Part shown: piece by piece, positions 19,590 through 27,659 of the stretch
Layout of the letters: each line of letters begins with the position of its first letter
How positions within the stretch are numbered: position 1 is the stretch's first letter
Source: a virus
Direction: 5' to 3' (one strand)
DNA: 42,630 nt
Virus record (IMG/VR): IMGVR_UViG_3300015192_000003
Coordinates: 1-42,630 of that record
Notes under the pieces: generated by a model
What the model saw: only the letters and a program-made list of their open reading frames with translations
What the model was told of the DNA's origin: nothing
Databases searched by the model: none
Made by a program: the position numbers and the translations under genes

Positions 19590-20173
19590 GAGGCGTAAAC
19601 CCAGCACATCGGGCGGCCGAGGGTGCCGCCGTTGTTGTGCCCGCCGACGTCTCTGCGGTCGACGTGCCGGACCATGCTGGTCCGTCCGGAGCGGCCGATA
19701 CCTGCGAAGGCATGGAGCCCGATGACTGCAGAGTTGGACAGCGCATAGCTGACGTCGGCGGCTGTGCCGTAGACGTGCTGGCTGTTGCTGACGCCACGGA
19801 CCTCCCGGTTCCTGCCGGGGCATCGGTAGCCGGACACGATGGAAACCGAGCCAACCCGGGCCCGGTACTTCTCCAGGCCTTGCAGAAGCTCGCGTCGGAC
19901 CAGGATTCGCCGGCAGTTGGAGTACCGGCCGCCGCAGGTGCAGCGGAACTCCACCCAGAAGAAGTGGGCTGATGCCTTGCCGCCGGCAGCGCGTGAGCGA
20001 GCTAGGGCCGCAGACGTCACGGGCCCGCAGACTCCGTCAACGGCCAGCCATCGGCCGAGGTTGTAACCGCCCTGGAACGCGGCGATGGCCTGCCGGAACT
20101 CGGCGCTCGAGCGGATCCGGAAGCCGAAGCTTCTCAGGACGGCTGTGGCCTGGCCGTACGAGTAGCCGCTCAT
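19586..20173 (-). CDS. Endolysin, M15 peptidase with PG-binding domain
   Basis: 195 aa. The N-terminal peptidoglycan-binding domain (about residues 7-60: AVLRSFGF...AIAAFQGGYNLG..LAVDGVCGPVTSAAL) is followed by a zinc D-Ala-D-Ala-type peptidase (about 85-190). Motifs: VSGYRCPGRN, SQHVYGTAADV (SxHxxGxAxD, zinc ligands) and a late MVRHVDR His. It should cut peptide cross-links. Confidence 0.85.
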   Translation of the reverse strand: MSGYSYGQATAVLRSFGFRIRSSAEFRQAIAAFQGGYNLGRWLAVDGVCGPVTSAALARSRAAGGKASAHFFWVEFRCTCGGRYSNCRRILVRRELLQGLEKYRARVGSVSIVSGYRCPGRNREVRGVSNSQHVYGTAADVSYALSNSAVIGLHAFAGIGRSGRTSMVRHVDRRDVGGHNNGGTLGRPMCWVYAS

Positions 20174-20340
20174 ACCGGCGGCTCGCTGGTGTCGGCCTCG
20201 ACGTCGGGGATCTCGACGTCGGTCTGCGGGGTCGGGTCACCGGATACGTCGGCGTCTTCATGCTGGGGCTCGGGGCCGTCGTCGGGGTGGTCGACTGCTG
20301 GCAGTGCCTCTGCGGGTGGTTCGGGCGTGATTTCGCCCAT
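20170..20340 (-). CDS. Acidic proline-rich small protein
   Basis: 56 aa starting MGEITPEPPA with GGAGG 7 nt upstream. Almost entirely D/E/P; disordered. ATGA overlap with the M15 endolysin gene. Possible structural or chaperone-like linker; unknown. Confidence 0.6.
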   Translation of the reverse strand: MGEITPEPPAEALPAVDHPDDGPEPQHEDADVSGDPTPQTDVEIPDVEADTSEPPV

Positions 20341-20372
20341 GGCGGTGCCTCCTTCGATGGTTGGACATGGCA

Positions 20373-20406
20373 CCGCCACCTGGCGAGGTTCTGGACCAGG
20401 TGGCGG
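20373..20406. other. Intergenic hairpin in the lysis region
   Basis: Perfect 11-bp arms CCGCCACCTGG / CCAGGTGGCGG with a 12-nt loop and no T tract. It lies just before the acidic-protein gene and may process or stabilise the lysis mRNA. Confidence 0.5.
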
Positions 20407-20409
20407 CGG

Positions 20410-20505
20410 TCAGTGGACGATCTGCCGGAGGATGGCGGCGGCGATCATGGCGCCGGCTAGGACGCTCAAGGCGAAGGTGGTGGCGAGTACCCGGTCCGGG
20501 CTCAT
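20410..20505 (-). CDS. 31-aa membrane peptide
   Basis: MSPDRVLATTFALSVLAGAMIAAAILRQIVH: one transmembrane helix. ATGA overlap with the coiled-coil gene fixes the start. A very small holin or antiholin is possible. Confidence 0.55.
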   Translation of the reverse strand: MSPDRVLATTFALSVLAGAMIAAAILRQIVH

Positions 20506-21188
20506 TTCGGCTTGGTCAGCATGTAGGTGATTCCGATGCCGACAATGGTCAAGATCAGGCCGTTGAACCCGACGAAGGCCGCAATGGCTACCCCAGTCCA
20601 CAGCCCCATGTTGCTGCTGCTGGCCTGCTTCGCCGCGACGATCTCCTGGCCGCCCTGCTTGATGTTCTCGATCTTCTCCACCCTGGTCTGCAGCGCGTTC
20701 AGGAGAGTGACGACGTTCGCATTGGCCTGGTTGGTCGTGCTGTTCTGCTGCTTGAGCTGTTCAGCAGTAGAGAGTTCAGTTTTCGTATTGGCCCGATCGC
20801 TCGCCTCAGTATCAGCAACTCGAGCCTTTTCAGCTGCCGCCAGAGCAGCATCCAGAGCACGCCTGTCATCTTCCTTACGCTCCTTGCGTTGGTCCTCGAT
20901 CAAGTTCCCGATCCGCTGCTCGGACTTGAACCGCTCGTGGATGACGGCCAGCTGCGCGTTGATCAGCCGGCGGTCGGCTTTACGCGCCCCACGCATCTGA
21001 CCTCTGAGCTCATCGGTATCCCGGCGTTGGGCATCCCGACGAATCGTCACCATGTCGTGGAACTCCTGGCGGAGCCGAACATCTGACTCTTCCAGGGACC
21101 GGACCTCGCGCTGCAACGCTTCAGTGGTCAGGACTGTTGGGTCAGGCATTGGCTTGATGTCGGGTCCTGTTTCCATCGGGTCGGGCAT
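20502..21188 (-). CDS. Coiled-coil protein with C-terminal membrane segment
   Basis: 228 aa, with GGGAGGAGG 7 nt before the ATG. Long charged helices (about residues 22-185, with heptad-like EALQREVRSLEE, DQRKERKEDDRRALDAALAAAEKA) and a C-terminal helix pair (GVAIAAFVGFNGLILTIVGIGITYML, about 198-223). It could belong to the lysis cassette (membrane-linked effector) or be a tail-associated trimer. The region 21189-21297 behind the spike gene shows AT-richer GTTTG repeats but no clear promoter. Confidence 0.65.
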   Translation of the reverse strand: MPDPMETGPDIKPMPDPTVLTTEALQREVRSLEESDVRLRQEFHDMVTIRRDAQRRDTDELRGQMRGARKADRRLINAQLAVIHERFKSEQRIGNLIEDQRKERKEDDRRALDAALAAAEKARVADTEASDRANTKTELSTAEQLKQQNSTTNQANANVVTLLNALQTRVEKIENIKQGGQEIVAAKQASSSNMGLWTGVAIAAFVGFNGLILTIVGIGITYMLTKPK

Positions 21189-21297
21189 CGGGGGACCTCC
21201 TCCCAGGGGGTTGAGTTTGCAAGAGTTTGAGGGGTTTTGCTACGGCAGCAAACGCGTCAAACTAGGGCGCGCATATCCCGGGACATATCTGACGGGG

Positions 21298-23421
21298 TTA
21301 CCAGGATGTGATGGCCGAGCGTTTCCAGCCGGTGGAGGTCTTGGCGTAGACGTAGTTGTCGTCGCTGACGATGTCGCCCACGGACCCTGACGAGTCCGCG
21401 CCGCTGGTCGGGGTACGGGGTGCCACGTTGAGCCGACCGAGCACCTTGACCGTGTGCAGCGCCGTACCAAGGGCGAACTGGTCGGTGACCGCGCTCGAGG
21501 CCCCGGTCCCTGCGGAGTCCACGCCGATTGCTACCGCGCCAGCGGCTGATGCGGACGTGGAAGCACCCACAGCGGTTGCCCGCCCTGTAGCCGTGCCACC
21601 CGCGAGGGCTTGGAATCCGACCGACGTGTTCGCCCCCCCCTGCGTCGCGGACGGCAGGCCGGTGTTGTACCCGAGGTAGGTGTTGCTCGACCCGCTGGTG
21701 AGGGTGTTCGCGGACGTTGCGGTAACGCCTGCGCCGCAACCGAGGGCGGTGTTCTGGGTGCCTGTGGCTCCAGTGTTGCCTGACATGGCGTTCTGTCCGA
21801 CTGCGGTGTTCTTGTCGCCCGTGAACCAGTAGAGCGCCGACGCGCCGACCGCTGTGCCACTTACGCCGCCCGCGTTGGTACGCAGGGCCGATGCGCCTAT
21901 AGCGGTGTTGTTCGTGCCGCTCGTGGTCGTTGCTGCTGCGCCGCTGCCGATCGCGGTGTTGCTGTTGCCAGTACTGCTTCCCAGGGCGTTGGCCCCGACT
22001 GCGGTCACGTCGTTGGCGACGATGGTGTTCTGTGCGGCGATGTTCCCGACCGCCGTGTTCCCGCTGCCCGTGGTGTTTTTTGCCAGGGCGGAGCCACCGA
22101 CACCGACGTTGTTGTTCCCTGTCGTGTTCAGGGCGATGGCGTTGTTGCCGAGAGCGGTGTTGGCCCCTGCCGCCTGGTAGGGAAGCGCACCATCACCGAA
22201 GGAGGTCCACTGCACGTTGCGGCCATACGTCTTGATGTGGCCGACGAACTTCGTGTGCTTGCCGGGCAGGAACGGGTTGGGGTTGGACGACTCAAAATCG
22301 CAGGAGATGAGCGTGATGTTGTCGGGGATACCCGCACCTGCGAGGTCGGTGTAGATCGGCTGCGTCGCGGCAGTCTGTGCTGCGCCGATGATGTTGCACT
22401 GCGGGCGGATGTAAACGATCAGGTTCAGGTTCCCAGGCACAGGGATTGTGGCCCCTGAGTTGTGGACGAACCCGCCAGCCGTTCCTGCCTTCTCAAGGAG
22501 GCTGAACGGGTTGGTCCAGACGATGTTGCCGTAGGAGTAGTTGTTGCCGTCCCCGACCGTGCAGTAGCCGCCGCCCTTGTAGGACCGTGCGCCGATGATC
22601 TGGCCGTACTGAGGGTTGACGATGTAGTAGGCGTAGTGGTTACCGTCGTGGCCGTAGACGGTGACGTTCTCCCACTGGAAGTCTGTGACACCCATGTCGT
22701 GGCCGGTGCCGTAGGTCTGCGTGGGGGTGGCGTTGATGCCGTGGCCGGTAGTGGCCAGACCATCCGCGAACAGGATGCCCAGGCGGAACAGGTTGACCGC
22801 AATCGAGGTGCCCGAGATGAGGATGCCGTCCTGCGCTGCAACGGTCTGCTTCAGGACGGTGCCCGAGAGGTACGGGGCCATTGGGAACATGGGGCTTCCG
22901 CCCGCAGTCTGTGACCCGTAGGTGGCCACCACAGAGTCACCTTCGATGGTGATGTGGTTGGTGACGACCAGGGGGACGTTCAGGAAGTAGGTGCCTGAGG
23001 GGATATAGAGCCGCCCACCAACAGGGCAGGCGTTAATCGCTGTTTGGAGGTTCGCGGTGTCCGTCGCGGCTACACCCGTCGCAGCGGCTGCGATAACTGA
23101 AGGCCGCTCATATGTGGAAGATAGTCCCCACTGGGTGGGGTCGTACGTGGCCCCGGATGTGCCTGCCGTGATGCGGGATACGACGTCGTTGTTCGGGCTG
23201 ACGACCTGCTGCCCAGTGGCGTACGTCGTGAGTGCTTTCCACTTCATCCGGCCGTCGATCAGCCCCGCGACCTCGCCCGCGGAAACCGGCCAGCCGGCGT
23301 CGACCAGCGGCGGCCCAGCTGGCGCTGCGGCGGTAACCCAGCCGAGGGTGTCCCAACCGCCGTAGAACGCCGAGTCGGCGACTGTGACGACGCCGGTGAC
23401 GTTGGGGTGCGACATCCACAT
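21298..23421 (-). CDS. Tail spike: beta-helix plus YadA-like repeat stalk
   Basis: 707 aa from the ATG with GAGGAG 5 nt upstream. Residues about 30-110 are a short attachment domain. About 110-400 form a pectate-lyase-type right-handed beta-helix (INACPVGGRLYIPSGTYFLNVPLVVTNHITIEGD). About 425-640 consist of some 14 repeats around NTAVGxxA, NTAIGSGA, GTAVGASA and similar, the left-handed beta-roll signature of YadA-like trimeric adhesins. It likely binds or cleaves a host surface glycan. The adhesin-type repeat is an unusual addition in a siphovirus spike. Confidence 0.8.
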   Translation of the reverse strand: MWMSHPNVTGVVTVADSAFYGGWDTLGWVTAAAPAGPPLVDAGWPVSAGEVAGLIDGRMKWKALTTYATGQQVVSPNNDVVSRITAGTSGATYDPTQWGLSSTYERPSVIAAAATGVAATDTANLQTAINACPVGGRLYIPSGTYFLNVPLVVTNHITIEGDSVVATYGSQTAGGSPMFPMAPYLSGTVLKQTVAAQDGILISGTSIAVNLFRLGILFADGLATTGHGINATPTQTYGTGHDMGVTDFQWENVTVYGHDGNHYAYYIVNPQYGQIIGARSYKGGGYCTVGDGNNYSYGNIVWTNPFSLLEKAGTAGGFVHNSGATIPVPGNLNLIVYIRPQCNIIGAAQTAATQPIYTDLAGAGIPDNITLISCDFESSNPNPFLPGKHTKFVGHIKTYGRNVQWTSFGDGALPYQAAGANTALGNNAIALNTTGNNNVGVGGSALAKNTTGSGNTAVGNIAAQNTIVANDVTAVGANALGSSTGNSNTAIGSGAAATTTSGTNNTAIGASALRTNAGGVSGTAVGASALYWFTGDKNTAVGQNAMSGNTGATGTQNTALGCGAGVTATSANTLTSGSSNTYLGYNTGLPSATQGGANTSVGFQALAGGTATGRATAVGASTSASAAGAVAIGVDSAGTGASSAVTDQFALGTALHTVKVLGRLNVAPRTPTSGADSSGSVGDIVSDDNYVYAKTSTGWKRSAITSW

Positions 23422-23477
23422 GGGGGCTCCTCGGGTTCAGTGCTGGGTGTTGGCTGGGGGGGTTAGGCGCACACAAG

Positions 23478-24869
23478 TCAGGCGGTGATACCCGAAGCCT
23501 TCAAAGCTGCCAGGATCGCATCAATGGCCGCCTTCGTGCCGACCGTGTCCGACGTCGGCGCAGCAATCGCGCCCGAGCCGAAACCCCGGTTCCCGCTGAC
23601 ATTGCGCGTACTCGCTTGATCTGTGAGCCCCGCGCTGTAGGTGCCGCAAGCCCTGGCGTCGTTGTTCAGGATCGACACATAGGTCAGGGTCGCCGCGTCC
23701 GTCGCGATCCCGTACAGGGTCGACGAGGACGTGTCGTTACCGACCACGTTCGACGCGATCACGAACCGGGCCCCGGTGCCGTTGAGGTGGATCCCGTAGC
23801 CCGCGTTGTCCAGGACCCGGACCCCGAAGATCAGCCAGTCATTCATGGTCGTAGCCGTGCCCATGACACCTTGGCCGGTGTTGCGCAGGACCGCCCCGCC
23901 GCGGATCGTCAGGTGGTTGATGATCCCGTCCATCTCATACCCGGCCCCACCGTTGTCGGAGACCTGGCAGTCGGTGAACGTGCAGTGGTAGGCGTTGATC
24001 AGGTCCACCCCGGCGTTGGGGTTCCCGCTGAAATTGCACGCGGTGAACACGACGCCTTGCTGGCGACCGGTAGGGGTCGGCGACAGGAGCACACTCAGCC
24101 CGCCACCGGTGTTGGCGGTAGCGGTGACGCCCACAAACGTCAGGTCGTCGATGACGTCGGGCGCACCATTGGGTTCGATGTCGATGCCCACCTGCGGGGC
24201 GGTCCCCGACGTGCTCGAGTACGTCCCGCCGATGACCCGCAGAGTCCTACACGACTCCACCGACAACCCATTGCGGTGGTTGAACTTCGCGGTCACGTTG
24301 TCCAGGGTGATCCGCTGGGAGCACGACCCGGCGTTGTCACCGGCGATCTCGATCCCGTCGCCCTTGTTGCTGTTCAGGGTGCAGTTGCGGATGATCACGT
24401 CGGTGGCGGTGACCATCTGGATCGCGTGCTTCCACTCGGTCGCCGGGGCGAATGCGGCTTTGTTCCCGTCGACGACCAGGTCCTGGATGATGATGTTGCT
24501 GACGTCGTTGAGGCCGATGGTGGGCAGGTAGATAGAGCTGGTGATCCCGCACTTGATCGTCGCCCCGTTGCCCAGCAGCCGGGTTCCAGTAGGGATCACG
24601 ATGCGGATGGTGGTGAACACCACCGACTTCGGGGCCAAGATGACGGGCACCCCGGCAGTGGCAGCGGCCACCAGGAGGGCGTTCAGCGCCATGCCGTCGT
24701 CGGCGGTACCGTTGCCGGCCACACCGTGGGCGGAGGCGAACATCCCAACCCCCGAGCTGCCCAATGACTGCGCTGCGATCTTGGCGTCCACCCCGGCGTC
24801 GATGTGGGTTTGGACCAGGGGCGCCAGCGTGTCCGTTGCCGGGTCGTACCCAACCAGCCTGTCAGCCAT
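23478..24869 (-). CDS. Tail spike with right-handed beta-helix
   Basis: 463 aa; TGATG overlap with the upstream tail gene sets the start. Residues about 50-420 carry pectate-lyase-type parallel beta-helix coils (ADGMALNALLVAA..., IIIQDLVVDGN, VIIRNCTLNSNKGDGIEI, GVDLINAYHCTFTDCQVSDN). The end is a short helical tail. Presumably a depolymerase or receptor-binding protein. A possible active site cannot be placed by eye. Confidence 0.8.
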   Translation of the reverse strand: MADRLVGYDPATDTLAPLVQTHIDAGVDAKIAAQSLGSSGVGMFASAHGVAGNGTADDGMALNALLVAAATAGVPVILAPKSVVFTTIRIVIPTGTRLLGNGATIKCGITSSIYLPTIGLNDVSNIIIQDLVVDGNKAAFAPATEWKHAIQMVTATDVIIRNCTLNSNKGDGIEIAGDNAGSCSQRITLDNVTAKFNHRNGLSVESCRTLRVIGGTYSSTSGTAPQVGIDIEPNGAPDVIDDLTFVGVTATANTGGGLSVLLSPTPTGRQQGVVFTACNFSGNPNAGVDLINAYHCTFTDCQVSDNGGAGYEMDGIINHLTIRGGAVLRNTGQGVMGTATTMNDWLIFGVRVLDNAGYGIHLNGTGARFVIASNVVGNDTSSSTLYGIATDAATLTYVSILNNDARACGTYSAGLTDQASTRNVSGNRGFGSGAIAAPTSDTVGTKAAIDAILAALKASGITA

Positions 24870-25321
24870 CAGTCCACCAGCCAGGAACCGTTGACTGCGA
24901 TGCTCATACCCGCGGACGGCGCACCTGTGTAGTACGAGGCGCCTGGGATCTGGATGGCGCCCGAAGTGCCGATCAGGATCTGGGTCACGCATGTGGTGGA
25001 TGACCCGATACTCATTCCCAGCCAGGTCGCGGTAAGAGGCGGTGTAGGGGCCGTCGTCATGATGCTGGTGAGCAGGCCCGTGGTCCAGGTGACCATCCCG
25101 CGGACGTGGCAGCGGTTCCCAACCTTGCGGTACTGCAACGGGTACCCCGCCGTCGCCGTGAACGTGCCCGCGACACCTCCCGCATTCAACGTGAGCGCCG
25201 ACCAGGCCCCACCCTTGATCAGGTTGTCGATGTCCGTGGCGAGGTTCAGCAGGTCCGCGGGGACGTTCGGCGCAGCTGTCAGCGCGGGGTAACGCAACCC
25301 GAAACTGGGCGTCGTTGGCAT
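24869..25321 (-). CDS. Minor tail protein
   Basis: 150 aa. The N-terminus PTTPSFGLRYPALTAAPNVPADLLNLATDIDNLI is a recurrent opening of actinophage minor tail proteins. The remainder is a beta-sandwich-like domain (VGNRCHVRGMVTWTTG). It is encoded between baseplate and spike genes and may connect them. Confidence 0.75.
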   Translation of the reverse strand: MPTTPSFGLRYPALTAAPNVPADLLNLATDIDNLIKGGAWSALTLNAGGVAGTFTATAGYPLQYRKVGNRCHVRGMVTWTTGLLTSIMTTAPTPPLTATWLGMSIGSSTTCVTQILIGTSGAIQIPGASYYTGAPSAGMSIAVNGSWLVD

Positions 25322-25330
25322 CGAGTCTCC

Positions 25331-25621
25331 TTAGATTGTTGCTGGTGGTCTGCCGATGACCCGGCAGAGGATGACCACTGACGGCGGCTGAACGTTGAGC
25401 AGGACCACATCTCCGGGGGCGGGCAGGTACGACGCCGCGTACGCGGCCGGGACCTCGATGCCGCGCCACAACACGGTGACCAGTGCGTTCCCATCCACCG
25501 CAGCGCCCGCGGTAACCGCGGTCACTTCTGCCGGCTCGAGCCACGACGTGGGCCGGGACCCGGTAGCACGACCTGAGAGTTCCCCGGCGAGTTTCCTGGC
25601 CGCGGGTGTTATCGCGCTCAT
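25331..25621 (-). CDS. Small tail/baseplate protein
   Basis: 96 aa starting MSAITPAARKLAG at the ATGA overlap with the upstream tail gene. The C-terminal half looks like an OB-fold (VTVLWRGIEVPAAYAASYLPAPGDVVLLNVQPPSVVILCRVIG), as in small tail hub accessory proteins. Exact role unknown. Confidence 0.65.
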   Translation of the reverse strand: MSAITPAARKLAGELSGRATGSRPTSWLEPAEVTAVTAGAAVDGNALVTVLWRGIEVPAAYAASYLPAPGDVVLLNVQPPSVVILCRVIGRPPATI

Positions 25622-26718
25622 CCGGGGACGTCCCCTTCGGGGCGGGTGGATCGGGTGGTGATCTTCTGCGATGTGCCCGTGTCGAGGGGGATCGTGACGG
25701 TGTCGACCAGGTGCATCTCGGTGCGCCCACCGGGGAACACGACGCCGATCACGTCGCCCGGGTCCAGGGCTGGGTTCACCGCCGACTCCAGGCTGAGCTG
25801 AGCGTTCAAACCTGTGACCCGCCCCAGGATCGCTCTGGCCGCGGCCAACGCCTGAGCGGCCGTGGTCAGCAGCGGGGAACTGTAGGGGTAGGGGACCTGC
25901 CCGAACGGCCCGCCGACGAACGTTGGGGATGCGGGGTCGGTGTCGTAGGCGATCTGAGGGGCCCATGGGGGGGATCCGTCCGTGGCCTCTGGGGTGGCCA
26001 CCACCACGTTGAAGGTCCGGGCCCGGTCACGGGCACGGTTCGCGGACACCATCACCCCTGTCGGGCCGGCGTCCACGGTCCACGCCGAGGTCGCGGTCAG
26101 CCTCGGTAGATCCCGGGCCAGTAGTGACCCGTCCCGGGTGAAGAACGCCTCAGCGCCCGCAGATTTCATCAGCTCGGTGGCGGCGTCGGCCCGTTCTCCG
26201 ACCCAGACCTGCAACCGGGTCGCCGCCGCAGAGGTGGCCGTGTTGGTGTAGGCCGTGGGGACGGCCGCCCGGATCAAGCGGATCGCCTCAGTGACCGCGT
26301 TGCCGTTGGTGGTAGTCGGGGCTAGGAACCGTGCTCGTTGCACCCGTGCCCAACGGTCTGGGCACGTCAACGCGATCGTGCCGTCCACGTCGTAGGACTG
26401 TGACTGTGAGTCGATGCCGAACACACCCAGCGGGACCCACTCGATCAGGCCGTCGATGAACCGGACCCCGCGGTAGGGCACCACCTCGGTCCCGGTGGGG
26501 GCCAGCAGGTCCCACAGGACATCCGATTGGTCTCTGGCCGCGGTGAGCTGCAGCGTTCCTCGTACCCCGTTGTTCGTGCCGTCGAGGACGACCTCGCCGC
26601 CGCTGTAGGCAAGGTCGGGGATGACCTGCCCCAGGCCGTCACGCCACACCTCGACCCGGGTCATCGCCGTGTGTCCCTCACGCAGGGCGGCAAGAAATTT
26701 TGGGGTGACGGGGTACAC
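25618..26718 (-). CDS. Minor tail protein, DUF5047-like
   Basis: 366 aa. The N-terminus MYPVTPKFLAALREGHTAMTRVEVWRDG and the body with DVDGTIALTCPDRWARVQRARFL resemble DUF5047 minor tail proteins of actinophages, which form part of the tail tip/hub. The second half contains SLLARDLPRLTATSAWTVDAG. Located right after the distal-tail-like gene. Confidence 0.8.
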   Translation of the reverse strand: MYPVTPKFLAALREGHTAMTRVEVWRDGLGQVIPDLAYSGGEVVLDGTNNGVRGTLQLTAARDQSDVLWDLLAPTGTEVVPYRGVRFIDGLIEWVPLGVFGIDSQSQSYDVDGTIALTCPDRWARVQRARFLAPTTTNGNAVTEAIRLIRAAVPTAYTNTATSAAATRLQVWVGERADAATELMKSAGAEAFFTRDGSLLARDLPRLTATSAWTVDAGPTGVMVSANRARDRARTFNVVVATPEATDGSPPWAPQIAYDTDPASPTFVGGPFGQVPYPYSSPLLTTAAQALAAARAILGRVTGLNAQLSLESAVNPALDPGDVIGVVFPGGRTEMHLVDTVTIPLDTGTSQKITTRSTRPEGDVPG

Positions 26719-26768
26719 GGCGGCCCCCGCTCGTTGGTGTCGACGTGCGGGATGGTCGGTGCGGTCCG

Positions 26769-27659
26769 TCAGGGGACTTGGTACAGGTGTGACCCGGCAG
26801 GTTCCTCAACGAACCCGGCAGCGGTCCCGTCATACAGCCCGCTGGAGACGAATACCTCGGGGCTGGTCGGCGCGAGCAGGTCCAGGTACCGCAGGCGCAT
26901 GTCCAGGACCTGCTGGTATGCCGCAGCTTCAGCGATGACGTCTGCGTAGGTGCGTTGCGCCTGACTGCCACCCACCGGCCTGCCGACCACGAGGTATGGC
27001 ACGGTGTGCAGCCGGTACGGGTCGTTGCCGGTTTGGACTTCCCGGGACTCGCCCAGGTCCCCGAAGCTCACGTATTCGTTGCTGAGGCCCCAGCCCAAGT
27101 CCGTGGGGACGTTGAGCAGTAGCGTCGCCGCATCAGAGGTCAGTGCCTGGAACGCCCCGAGTTCGCTGATGGTTTGGGTGCGGATCTGCAGCGATGCCTG
27201 CGCGGCTTTGCGACGGCCGTCCGTGACGACCAGCGGCGTCTCCCGGCCGTAAGGCTCGAACACGCCCCGGTTCACAGGCCGGGTCCGGTCACCGAGGTTC
27301 GTGACCTTCGCGAGCATCATCGACAATGCTGGGATACCGGGATGGACAAGCCACACATCAGGCACCGGCAGGGTTTCGGTGTCCGTCAGTGTGGCGACGA
27401 TCGTGCCCGGGTTGGTGTACGTCACCACTGCGGTGTAGGTCACGGCCGCCCCGTACGGCGCCTCATAGTCGTACCCCACCCAGGTGAGGAACCCGAGCAT
27501 CAGCGCGGGGTCGGCCAACCGGACGACCTGCGTGCGACCATCCGGATCGAGACGGACAATGAACGCCGACACCCCTGCGCCGGCAGTGACGCTAACGTCC
27601 AGGCGCATCCGAGGCGGGAAGTTCGCCGGCTCCGCTGTGGCCGTAAACGTCGCGGCCAT
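26769..27659 (-). CDS. Minor tail protein (distal-tail-like)
   Basis: 296 aa; TGATG overlap with the tape-measure gene. All-beta. The N-terminal immunoglobulin-like half (YTAVVTYTNPGTIVATLTDTETL) and the second half (RRKAAQASLQIRTQTISELGAFQAL) are typical of the gene following tape measure in actinophages, which usually encodes the Dit or first hub ring. Confidence 0.75.
   Translation of the reverse strand: MAATFTATAEPANFPPRMRLDVSVTAGAGVSAFIVRLDPDGRTQVVRLADPALMLGFLTWVGYDYEAPYGAAVTYTAVVTYTNPGTIVATLTDTETLPVPDVWLVHPGIPALSMMLAKVTNLGDRTRPVNRGVFEPYGRETPLVVTDGRRKAAQASLQIRTQTISELGAFQALTSDAATLLLNVPTDLGWGLSNEYVSFGDLGESREVQTGNDPYRLHTVPYLVVGRPVGGSQAQRTYADVIAEAAAYQQVLDMRLRYLDLLAPTSPEVFVSSGLYDGTAAGFVEEPAGSHLYQVP

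Noticed and set aside
20361-21086. 241-aa plus-strand frame
   Set aside because: Antisense to the coiled-coil gene, which has a strong ribosome site and coherent heptads.
24870-25730. Long upstream extension of the second spike gene
   Set aside because: It overlaps the minor tail gene in another frame; the TGATG start at 24869 matches the operon pattern.
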